Positions 7,305 through 14,088 of a DNA stretch of 64,000 nucleotides are shown piece by piece. Position numbers and translations under genes: made by a program. Under the pieces are notes generated by a model. The model saw only the letters and a program-made list of their open reading frames with translations, had not been told where the DNA came from and made no database searches. The stretch is taken from contig DATANV010000033.1 of assembly GCA_036266075.1 (NCBI GenBank), forward strand, positions 1-64,000. Reading direction: 5' to 3'. Within the stretch, counting starts at the first letter, position 1. Each line of letters begins with the position of its first letter. This DNA comes from VRUE01 sp036266075 (GTDB lineage: Bacteria; Actinomycetota; Thermoleophilia; Solirubrobacterales; 70-9).

Positions 7305-9563
7305 CTAGCCTTTGCTGGCCGCTTTGGCCCGTTTGCGGCGGCGGGTGCCGGTGTCGGCTTTGCTGACCGCGCCGTCCCCGGAGCCGTCCGGCGGCGGCTT
7401 GTCTTTCATCGCCTTTTTCGCCGCTTTGGCCGCTTCGCGCTCGGCCCGGCGTTTCTTCATCTCCTGCATTGACTCGCAGTCGTCGTTGAGGCAGAGGTTC
7501 CAGGGGCGACCGCGGAAGGGGACGACTTTCAGCCGCGGCGTCTGCTCGCAGATCGAGCAGCGCTCCTCGAGCCGGAAGACGTCGCCGCGCTGCGGCAGCG
7601 GGAAGGTCTGATCGCAGGACTCGGGATCGTCGAGCGTCCAGCCCGTGCAGCCGACGAAGCGTTTGCCCGATTTTTTCGCGCGGATGATGCGCAGCATGTG
7701 GGGCGAGCCGTCCTCCTTGGTCCGCCCCGCCTCTTCGCAGACCTTGCAAGGGCCGAGGATGCGGTCCTCGTCCATCCCTTTCCAGACGACTTTCGCCAGG
7801 TCTTCGCGGCGCTCGTCGATCTCCGACCAGGTCTTGTGCAGCAGGTCGCGGCTATCGCCGACGACCTCGCCCTTGGTCATCTCGCCGCCGGCGATGCGGT
7901 CCATCTCCTCCTCGAGCTGGGCAGTCATCTCGTGCGTCGCCATCCGCGGCACGTACGTCTTGAACGCCTCGTACATCGCCACGCCGGTCTCCGATGGGAT
8001 CGGCGGGTTGCTGTAGACGTAGCCGCGGTCATACAGCTTCTGGATGATGTCGGCGCGGGTCGCTTTGGTGCCGAGCCCGCGCTCCTCCATCATCTCGATC
8101 AGCTTGCCCTGCGAGATCCGCGAGGGCGGCTGCGTCTCCTTGTCGAGGAGCCACGGCTCGCCGTCGAGCTCCAGCTTCTGCCCCTCCTCCAGCCTGGGGA
8201 TCTCCTCGTCGGCGGAGCGGGCGTAGGTGTAGATCGCGGCGTACCCCGGGTCGACGACGACCGAGCCGCGGACGAAGTAGGACTCGCTGCCGGCCTCGAT
8301 GTCGGCGCGGGTCGACTCGGTGATCATCGGCGGGCTGAAGGTGGCGAGGAAGCGCCGCACGACGAGCTCGTAGACGCGCTTCTTGGGGCCCTCGAGAGCG
8401 CCGGGGTGGATCGCCTGGGTCGGGTAGATCGGCGGGTGGTCGGTCGTCTCTTTTTTGCCGCGGGTGGGAGTCAGTTGCGGCTGGTCGAGCAGACCTGCGG
8501 CGGCGGAGAACTCCTTGACGCGAACCAGCGAGGAAACCAGCTCGCGGATCGGCAACGAGGCAGGGTAGACCGTGTTGTCGGTGCGCGGGTAGGAGATGAA
8601 GCCGTCCATGTAGAGGTCCTCGGCGATCCGCATCGCGCTGGCGGGGGTGATACCGAGGCGACTGGAAGCGTCGGTGGTGAAGGCGGTGGTGTTGAGGGGG
8701 GTCGGCGGTTTGCGCGTGTTCTTCCGCGCGGTGACCGCCTTGACCGTGCCGGGACTGGAGGTGCCGGCGAGCGCCGCATCGGCCTCGGCTTTCTCCCAGA
8801 ATTTGTCGGTCGCGTGGTGGGCCTCGAAACTGCCGTCGGGGTGCTGGAACTTGGCGAACAGTTCCCAGAACGGCTTGGCGACGTGGGCGCGGCGCTCCAT
8901 CTCGCGCTCGACGACCAGCCCCAGGGTCGGGCTCTGGACGCGGCCAACCGAGAGGAAGTTGGAGCCGAAGCGGCGAGTGGCGAGCGAGACGGCGCGGGTC
9001 AGGGTCGCGCCCCAGAGCAGGTCGATGTCCTGGCGCGCGGCGCCAGCGTTGGCCAGCGGGTAGGAGAGCTCATCGAGCTCGCCGAAGGCGCGCTCGATCT
9101 CTTCCTTGGTCAGCGCCGAGTAGCGGGCGCGCTTGATCCGCAGCGTGCCGTCGCGGGTGGCCTCGCGCGAGCCGAGGTCGGGGTTGGCGTCGAGCATCTC
9201 CTCGAGCGCCTCGAGGCCGATCAACTCGCCCTCGCGGTCGAAGTCGGTGGCGATCACCAGCTCGTCGGCCCCTTTTGCCATTTTGCGGATCGCTTTGACG
9301 ACGTTTTTGTCGGTCGGTTCCTTGATCAGCTCGGCGTCGATCAGGTCGTGCAGGTCGGTCTTCTGCCAGTTCGAGTAGCCCTCGGGGAAGGCCGGGCCGA
9401 GCACGTGGCCCTTGAGCCCGATCGTCATCTGCTCGCCGCTGTCGGCGTCGGTCCAGGTGTAGAAGGGAACTTTGTAGGCTTTGTCCGCCTTCGCCTCCCC
9501 GCGGCCGAGGATGTCGGCGATCTTCTTGGCGCTGTTGTTCTTCTCGGTGACTATGAGGCGCAT
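7305..9563 (-). CDS. topA: Type IA DNA topoisomerase, archaeal-like TopA
   Basis: 752 residues. It relaxes negative supercoils by single-strand passage. TOPRIM domain: LIVTEKNNSAKKIA at the start and IATDFDREGELIG near residue 105. The catalytic tyrosine is in GFISYPRTDNTVYP, near residue 325. That form is typical of archaeal TopA rather than the usual bacterial ITYMRTDS form. The C-terminal part carries Cys pairs (CKVCEEAG, CTGWTLDDPESC, CSICEQTP, CLNDDC), as expected of zinc ribbons, and a Lys/Arg-rich tail. Likely the first gene of the topA-tmk-holB operon. It may be the organism's main topoisomerase I, but another copy elsewhere cannot be excluded. Confidence 0.93.
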   Translation of the reverse strand: MRLIVTEKNNSAKKIADILGRGEAKADKAYKVPFYTWTDADSGEQMTIGLKGHVLGPAFPEGYSNWQKTDLHDLIDAELIKEPTDKNVVKAIRKMAKGADELVIATDFDREGELIGLEALEEMLDANPDLGSREATRDGTLRIKRARYSALTKEEIERAFGELDELSYPLANAGAARQDIDLLWGATLTRAVSLATRRFGSNFLSVGRVQSPTLGLVVEREMERRAHVAKPFWELFAKFQHPDGSFEAHHATDKFWEKAEADAALAGTSSPGTVKAVTARKNTRKPPTPLNTTAFTTDASSRLGITPASAMRIAEDLYMDGFISYPRTDNTVYPASLPIRELVSSLVRVKEFSAAAGLLDQPQLTPTRGKKETTDHPPIYPTQAIHPGALEGPKKRVYELVVRRFLATFSPPMITESTRADIEAGSESYFVRGSVVVDPGYAAIYTYARSADEEIPRLEEGQKLELDGEPWLLDKETQPPSRISQGKLIEMMEERGLGTKATRADIIQKLYDRGYVYSNPPIPSETGVAMYEAFKTYVPRMATHEMTAQLEEEMDRIAGGEMTKGEVVGDSRDLLHKTWSEIDERREDLAKVVWKGMDEDRILGPCKVCEEAGRTKEDGSPHMLRIIRAKKSGKRFVGCTGWTLDDPESCDQTFPLPQRGDVFRLEERCSICEQTPRLKVVPFRGRPWNLCLNDDCESMQEMKKRRAEREAAKAAKKAMKDKPPPDGSGDGAVSKADTGTRRRKRAKAASKG

Positions 9564-9614
9564 CGGGCGGCGAGGGTAGCAGGGGCGTTCGGCCGCTCCA
9601 ATCGGCCCCTCCCC

Positions 9615-9635
9615 GCCGATCCTTCTAGGATCGGC
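9615..9635. other. Perfect hairpin before the epimerase gene
   Basis: GCCGATCC, 5-base loop, GGATCGGC; the right arm ends six bases before the ATG at 9642. It lies between the diverging topA and epimerase genes and may act as an operator or as a translation-blocking hairpin. No ribosome site is visible between it and the ATG. Confidence 0.4.
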
Positions 9636-9641
9636 GCGCTA

Positions 9642-10574
9642 ATGAAGGCTCTCGTCACCGGCGGCGCCGGGTTCATCGGCTCGAATTTGGTCGACGCGCT
9701 GCTGGCGCGGGGCGACGAGGCGACGGTCGTCGACGACCTCTCGACCGGGCAGCGGCAGAACCTCGACGGGGCGCTGGCCGACGGGGCGACGCTGGTCGAG
9801 CTGGACATCCGCGAGGCCGCGCCGCTGGCCGAGCTGGTCGCCGAGACGCGGCCCGATGTCGTCTTCCACCTGGCGGCGCAGATCGACGTTCGCAAGTCGC
9901 TCGCCGACCCAGCCTTCGACGCGGCGGTCAACGTCGGCGGCACCGCCAACGTGCTCGAGGCCGCGCGCGCGGCGGGCACGCCGAGGGTCGTCTTCATATC
10001 GACCGGCGGTGCGATCTACGGCGAGGGCAAGGGCAAGGAGCTGCCGCTGGCCGAGGACGCTCCTATCGAACCGTTCTCCGCCTACGGCCAGAGCAAGTTC
10101 GCGGCCGAGGGCTACCTGGCGCTGTACGAGCGCCTCTACGGGCTCTCCGGCGTCAGCCTGCGGCTGGGCAACGTCTACGGGCCGCGCCAGGACCCGCTCG
10201 GCGAGGCGGGCGTGATCGCGATCTTCTGCGGCAAGCTGCGCGGTGGCGAACGGCCGACCGTGTACGGGGACGGCAAACAGACCCGCGACTACATATATGT
10301 GGGCGACGTGGTGGCGGCGGCCCTGGCGGCGGCGGGCTCGCGGGCGAGCGGCCCGATCAACATCGGCACGGGGATCGAGACCGACGTGCTGGAGCTGGCC
10401 GCACGACTCGGCGAGCTGGACGGCGCCACGGGCTTCAAGCCCGAGTTCGCGCCGCCGCGCGCCGGCGAGGTGCAGCGCGTCTCGATCGATCCCTCCCGCG
10501 CCGAGCGCGAGCTGCGCTGGCGGCCGCAGACCGGGCTGGAAGAGGGCCTGCGGCTGACTCTGGACGCCGTCTAG
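9642..10574 (+). CDS. NAD-dependent sugar epimerase/dehydratase (UDP-glucose 4-epimerase type)
   Basis: 310 residues, extended short-chain dehydrogenase. Rossmann motif VTGGAGFIGSNLV at residues 4-16, VVDDLSTGQ for NAD binding, HLAAQIDVRKS, the active-site serine/threonine region FISTGGAIYGEG and the YGQSK catalytic Tyr/Lys pair near residue 149. The C-terminal half has RLGNVYGPRQDP and GDGKQTRDYIYVGDVV, typical of GalE-like enzymes that act on nucleotide sugars for the cell envelope. The ATG is chosen because the fold begins there. The next gene starts nine bases after the stop. Confidence 0.9.
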   Translation: MKALVTGGAGFIGSNLVDALLARGDEATVVDDLSTGQRQNLDGALADGATLVELDIREAAPLAELVAETRPDVVFHLAAQIDVRKSLADPAFDAAVNVGGTANVLEAARAAGTPRVVFISTGGAIYGEGKGKELPLAEDAPIEPFSAYGQSKFAAEGYLALYERLYGLSGVSLRLGNVYGPRQDPLGEAGVIAIFCGKLRGGERPTVYGDGKQTRDYIYVGDVVAAALAAAGSRASGPINIGTGIETDVLELAARLGELDGATGFKPEFAPPRAGEVQRVSIDPSRAERELRWRPQTGLEEGLRLTLDAV

Positions 10575-10583
10575 TCTTTGGCC

Positions 10584-11330
10584 ATGCCCGCCCAGGCCTA
10601 CGCCGGCAAGGAGTGCGTCTGCCAGCTCCGCAAGGGGATCTGCGACCAGTCGTGCGTGCGCGACATGCTCGAGACCCCCTTCTACATCGCCTGCCTGAAG
10701 CTCAAGGGGCGGCGCTGCCTGGTGATCGGCGGCGGCGACATCGGCCTGGAGAAGGTCGAGGGATTGCTCGCCTGCGACGCCGACGTGACGCTGATCGCAC
10801 CGGTCGCCCACCCCGAGCTGGAGTCGCTGGCGGCGGAGGGCTCGATCGCCTGGGAGCGGCGGGCCTACGCCGGCGCGGCCGACCTCGAGGGCGCCTTCAT
10901 GGCGATCGCCGCGACCGACGACAGCGAGGTCAACATCGGCGTCTACGACGACGCCGAGCGGCGGGCGATGCTGGTCAACGTCGTCGACGTGCCACCGCTC
11001 TGCAACTTCATCCTGCCGGCGATCGTGCGCAGCGGCCCGCTGGCGATCGCGATCTCCACCGCCGGCGCCTCCCCCGCCCTGGCGAAGCGGATGAAGCGCG
11101 AGGTCGCCGAGCTGTTCGGCGAGGAGTACGCGCGGTTGGCGGTGATCCTCAACGACGCCCGCGGCTGGGCCAAGGGGACGTTGCCGACCTACCAGGACCG
11201 CAAGGAGTTCTTCGAGGGGATCGTCAACGGCGATCCCGACCCGGTGGCGCTGCTGCGCGAGGGCGAGGAGACCCAGGTCCTGGCCCTCATCGAGGCGGCC
11301 AAGGAGCGCGCCGCCTCAGCCCTGGCCTGA
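10584..11330 (+). CDS. Siroheme synthase N-domain (precorrin-2 dehydrogenase/ferrochelatase) with Cys-rich leader
   Basis: About 248 residues. The core matches CysG-N/Met8: FYIACLKLKGRRCLVIGGGDIGLEKVE with the NAD-binding GGG, ATDDSEVN, VNVVDVPPLCNFILPAIV and IAISTAGASPALAKRMKRE. These enzymes oxidise precorrin-2 and insert iron to form siroheme, the cofactor of sulfite and nitrite reductases. Unusual here is a preceding segment of about 30 residues with four cysteines (KECVCQLRKGICDQSCV) that could bind metal or an Fe-S cluster. There is no uroporphyrinogen methyltransferase domain. Palindromic repeat G1 follows the stop. Confidence 0.85.
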   Translation: MPAQAYAGKECVCQLRKGICDQSCVRDMLETPFYIACLKLKGRRCLVIGGGDIGLEKVEGLLACDADVTLIAPVAHPELESLAAEGSIAWERRAYAGAADLEGAFMAIAATDDSEVNIGVYDDAERRAMLVNVVDVPPLCNFILPAIVRSGPLAIAISTAGASPALAKRMKREVAELFGEEYARLAVILNDARGWAKGTLPTYQDRKEFFEGIVNGDPDPVALLREGEETQVLALIEAAKERAASALA

Positions 11331-11332
11331 CT

Positions 11333-11367
11333 GGCGCTTTCTTCGCCCAGGGGGTGAACAAGGCGCC
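11333..11367. repeat. Hairpin repeat family G, copy 1 (terminator position)
   Basis: GGCGCTTTCTTCGCCC pairs imperfectly, with G-U pairs in RNA, to GGGTGAACAAGGCGCC. It lies between the converging siroheme-synthase and marR genes and can terminate both. A related sequence of the same length lies between nuoH and nuoI (41276-41310). Confidence 0.5.
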
Positions 11368-11370
11368 TGG

Positions 11371-11856
11371 TCAGTCGATGCCGCAAGCGGATGCGCGGAC
11401 ACGCTCGAGCGTGTCCCGCAGCTCTTCGGCCTCGGCGACGCTGAGCTTTGCCGAGAAGGCGCTGCGCAGCTCGGCGATCACCACCGGGCGCATCTCCGCC
11501 AGCGTCTCGGCGCCGGTCGGCAGCAGGGTCGCGTAGCTGACGCGACGGTCCGTCTCGCAGAAGGTGCGCTCCATCAGACCGGCCCGGACCAGCCGGTCGA
11601 CCATCTTGGTCAGTCCGCCCCGGGTGATGACCAGCGATTCGGCCAGCTCCCCCATCTTCATCCGCTGCTCGGGCGCGTCGGCGACGGTGGCCAGCACCTC
11701 GTACCAAGGCAGGGGCGGCAGATCTGCTGCGGCAAGCGCCTCTTGCAGCCGCTGGACTATCGCCGAGTGGGTGCGGGTCAGCGCCCCCCACGCGTCGTCG
11801 TGCGGGCTGCCCGTCTTGCGCGGCGCGCCGGACTCCGTGATTGCAGTCTCAGGCAT
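11371..11856 (-). CDS. MarR-family transcription regulator
   Basis: 161 residues. It has the MarR winged-helix order: DLPPLPWYEVLATVADAPEQ, MKMGELAESLVITRGGLTKMVDRLVRAGL (recognition helix) and FCETDRRVSYATLLPTG (wing), then the dimerisation helices. ATG at 11856 is chosen; an ATG at 11913 would place the likely operator inside the gene. Divergent from the yceI gene, so it may control both itself and the YceI/flavin-reductase pair. The ligand is unknown. Confidence 0.87.
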   Translation of the reverse strand: MPETAITESGAPRKTGSPHDDAWGALTRTHSAIVQRLQEALAAADLPPLPWYEVLATVADAPEQRMKMGELAESLVITRGGLTKMVDRLVRAGLMERTFCETDRRVSYATLLPTGAETLAEMRPVVIAELRSAFSAKLSVAEAEELRDTLERVRASACGID

Positions 11857-11871
11857 AACGGCATATTCGCA

Positions 11872-11899
11872 GTCAACAGTTGCTAGGTCAATAGTTGAC
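11872..11899. promoter_or_regulatory. Candidate MarR operator
   Basis: A 28-bp dyad with GTCAAC at one end and GTTGAC at the other, and further GTTG/TCAA steps inside; it sits 16-43 bases upstream of the marR ATG. A minus-strand TTGACC within it could serve as a -35 element for an almost leaderless marR message. Position and symmetry fit autoregulation. Confidence 0.5.
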
Positions 11900-11953
11900 A
11901 GGCTAAATACCATCCGCTAAAATCCTTTCCGACTCAAAGGTTTACAAAACAAC

Positions 11954-12016
11954 CACTGGGCGTGTCCGAGTTTCCGGGCGCATATGGGTCCAAAAAGTCG
12001 GACACGCCCCTCAGTG
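11954..12016. repeat. Long inverted repeat in the yceI leader
   Basis: GGGCGTGTCCGA (11958-11969) and TCGGACACGCCC (11998-12009) are perfectly complementary, and the outer CACTG/CAGTG extend the stem. The inner 28 bases are AT-richer. The stem ends 14 bases before the yceI ATG and just before the GAGAGGAC ribosome site, so it would fold in the 5' leader of yceI. It could be a terminator of rightward readthrough, a regulator site, or another small palindromic element. Confidence 0.6.
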
Positions 12017-12029
12017 AGAGGACAGGGAC

Positions 12030-12578
12030 ATGAACACGCAGACGATTCAGCAGATCCCCGCCGGTGCCTACGCCATCGATCCGGTCCATTCCTCGATCGG
12101 CTTCGCGGTCGTCCATAACGGGGTCTCCACCTTCCGCAGCGGCTTCGACTCCTACGAGGCAACGTTGCGAGGTGGCGAGGATCCGGACCTCGAGGGCACG
12201 GTCGACGTGGCGAGCATCCAGATCGACGAGGAGCAGCTCAAGGGCCACCTCCTCTCGCCCGAGTTCTTCGATGCCGAACGCCACCCGCAGCTGCGCTTCC
12301 GCTCCAACGAGCTGAGCGTTGCCGAGGACGGCACCGCGACCCTGCGGGGCGAGCTGGAGATTCGTGGCGAGAAGCGCGAGGTCGAGGCCGCCGGGCGCTT
12401 CGCCGATCTCGGCGCCGACCTCGCCGGCAAGGCCCGCGTCGGGCTCTCCCTGGAGGCGAGCGTCGACCGGCGCAGCTTCGGCCTCGACTGGCAGGCGGAG
12501 CTGCCGAGCGGCGGCGAGGTGCTCGACTACGAGGTGACGCTCGCAGTCGAGCTGGAGCTGGTCCGGGAGGCCGAGTAG
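12030..12578 (+). CDS. YceI-family lipid-binding protein
   Basis: 182 residues, YceI-type lipocalin-like barrel that binds polyisoprenoids or similar lipids. AYAIDPVHSSIGFAVVH, SGFDSYEATLRGGEDP and LLSPEFFDAERHPQLRFRS are characteristic, and LRGELEIRGEKREVE precedes the last strands. No signal peptide is visible, so the protein is probably cytoplasmic, as is common for actinobacterial YceI proteins. The start ATG has a GAGAGGAC ribosome site. The next gene begins two bases after its stop, so both are co-transcribed. Confidence 0.93.
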   Translation: MNTQTIQQIPAGAYAIDPVHSSIGFAVVHNGVSTFRSGFDSYEATLRGGEDPDLEGTVDVASIQIDEEQLKGHLLSPEFFDAERHPQLRFRSNELSVAEDGTATLRGELEIRGEKREVEAAGRFADLGADLAGKARVGLSLEASVDRRSFGLDWQAELPSGGEVLDYEVTLAVELELVREAE

Positions 12579-12580
12579 CT

Positions 12581-13141
12581 ATGCGAGTGCTCGGCCTCTC
12601 CGGCAGCCTGCGCCGCGGCTCGCTCAACAGCGCCCTGCTGCGAGCGGCTGCCGAGCGACTGCCCGCCGGCGCGGAGCTGAGCGAGTTCGAGCGGCTGGGC
12701 GAAGTCCCGCCCTACGACGAGGACGTCGAAGCGGCCGGGGTCGAGCCCGAGGCGGTGCGCGAGCTGCGCGCGGCGATCCGCGAGGCCGACGCCCTGCTGG
12801 TCGCCACCCCCGAGTACAACCACTCGATTCCCGGGCAGCTGAAGAACGCGCTCGACTGGGTCTCGCGACCCGCGGGCAAGAGCGCCCTCAACGGCAAGCC
12901 GGCGGCCGTCGTCGGCGCTTCGACCGGGATGTTCGGAGCGGTCTGGGCGCAAGCGGAGACGCGAAAGGTGCTCGGCGCTCTCGGCGGCCGCGTCATCGAG
13001 GCGGAGCTGCCCGTCGCCCACGCTCACGAGCTACTCCACGACGACAAGCTGGAGCTGGAGCCCGAGCAGTCCGAGCGCCTCGAGGAGCTCCTTGCCGAGC
13101 TAGTAGCAGCCGCTGAGCCGGCGACCATGGCGTTGGCCTAG
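12581..13141 (+). CDS. NADPH-dependent FMN reductase (flavodoxin-fold)
   Basis: 186 residues. The phosphate-binding loop LSGSLRRGSLNSALL, the PPYDEDVE segment, ATPEYNHSIPGQLKNALDWVSRP and GASTGMFGAVWAQAETRKVL are typical of the NAD(P)H:FMN/quinone or azo-reductase family. These enzymes reduce FMN or quinones with NAD(P)H in the cytoplasm. Follows yceI by two bases, downstream of a possible MarR operator, suggesting a redox- or aromatic-stress operon. Its stop codon is the first base of a long inverted repeat. Confidence 0.92.
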   Translation: MRVLGLSGSLRRGSLNSALLRAAAERLPAGAELSEFERLGEVPPYDEDVEAAGVEPEAVRELRAAIREADALLVATPEYNHSIPGQLKNALDWVSRPAGKSALNGKPAAVVGASTGMFGAVWAQAETRKVLGALGGRVIEAELPVAHAHELLHDDKLELEPEQSERLEELLAELVAAAEPATMALA

Positions 13142-13242
13142 GAGGGTCGGGGGTCCTTCTCCGGGAACTTTGGAGCCCACCCCCGATCCGAGCCCGAGAG
13201 GCCGCCCCTATGCGGGTTCCCGGAGGGGACCCCCGACCCTCC
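13141..13242. repeat. Long two-tier inverted repeat (element H)
   Basis: GGAGGGTCGGGGGTCC (13141-13156) pairs perfectly with 13227-13242, and CTCCGGGAAC (13159-13168) pairs perfectly with GTTCCCGGAG (13216-13225). The 47-base interior is GC-rich. It fills the whole gap between the converging FMN reductase and hemolysin III genes. Its size and design (long perfect stem, interior core) resemble elements C, D and E in this window. Confidence 0.75.
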
Positions 13243-13252
13243 CCCGCAACTG

Positions 13253-13957
13253 TCAAGCCGCAGGCAGGGCGAAGAAGGCGATTGCGGCGAAGTGGGCGGC
13301 AGCTGCTGCGATGACGAGGGCGTGGAAGATCTCGTGGTAGCCGAAGACTCGGGGACTGGGGTTGGGGCGCTGGGTCGCGTAGACGACGGCGCCTGCCGTG
13401 TAGAGGAGGCCGCCGGCGGCGACCAGCAGGGTGCCGGCTGCGCCCATGCCGCTCCATAGCTCTGGGAAGGCGACGGTGGCGACGGAGCCCAGCGAGACGT
13501 AGATCAGCGCGGCGACCCATTTCGGGTGTTCGATCCAGATCGTCTCGACCACGGCGCCGGCGATCGCGCCGATCCAGACGACGACGAGGATCGCGTCGGC
13601 GAGCGGCTCGCTGAGCACCAGCAGTGCGAAGGGCGTGTAGGTGCCGGCGATGAGGAAAAAGATCATCGAGTGATCGAGACGGCGCATCCAGCGGCGCACT
13701 TCGGGCCGCTTCCAGTCCACTCGGTGGTAGAGGGCGGAGGTGCCGAGCAGGGCGGAGAGGCTGACCGCGTAGATCGCCACCGCAAGCGTCGCCTTCGGCG
13801 TCTTCGCGGCGACGATCAGGCCGGCACCGAGGAAGAGCGAGACGAAGAAAGCCCACTCGTGCGAGACGCCGCGCAGCCGCGGCTTGACCGCGGCGATCGC
13901 CTCGCCTGCAACTTCCTTCGCAGTTTCCGCCTTCTCGGCGGCCCGCGCCCGCATCAT
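13253..13957 (-). CDS. Hemolysin III / YqfA-type membrane protein
   Basis: About 234 residues with seven hydrophobic helices. RGVSHEWAFFVSLFLGAGLIV near the start, ALYHRVDWKRPEVRRWMRRLDHSMIFFLIAGTYTPFALL in the middle and YHEIFHALVIAAAAAHF near the end hold the conserved His/Asp/Ser residues of the PAQR/hemolysin III superfamily. The motif HS(M/I)IF with Asp-His is the presumed metal site. An ATG at 13957 after GGTGGCAAG is preferred; a start at 14059 would add 34 atypical residues and run into the nrdJ promoter region. Physiological role in bacteria is not settled. Confidence 0.87.
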   Translation of the reverse strand: MMRARAAEKAETAKEVAGEAIAAVKPRLRGVSHEWAFFVSLFLGAGLIVAAKTPKATLAVAIYAVSLSALLGTSALYHRVDWKRPEVRRWMRRLDHSMIFFLIAGTYTPFALLVLSEPLADAILVVVWIGAIAGAVVETIWIEHPKWVAALIYVSLGSVATVAFPELWSGMGAAGTLLVAAGGLLYTAGAVVYATQRPNPSPRVFGYHEIFHALVIAAAAAHFAAIAFFALPAA

Positions 13958-14088
13958 CGTCTTGCCACCATAGAGGGAGAAAGGCGCGAAATCTGCGGCG
14001 TTTGCGTATTCCGGCACAACAAAGTACGTCCGAAGCGTTGACGATCCTGGGCAGCTCACCCCGAAAGCCGCCCGAGAGGAGAAGTTCG

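Noticed and set aside
7698..9641. A very long plus-strand open frame opposite topA running into the epimerase gene
   Set aside because: High GC removes stops from the frame opposite a coding strand; it encodes no recognisable domains and topA is certain. Only the part from the ATG at 9642 is real.
13958..14088. Possible cobalamin riboswitch upstream of the B12-dependent nrdJ
   Set aside because: The gap is only about 130 bases and lacks the B12 box or other conserved cobalamin-riboswitch segments.
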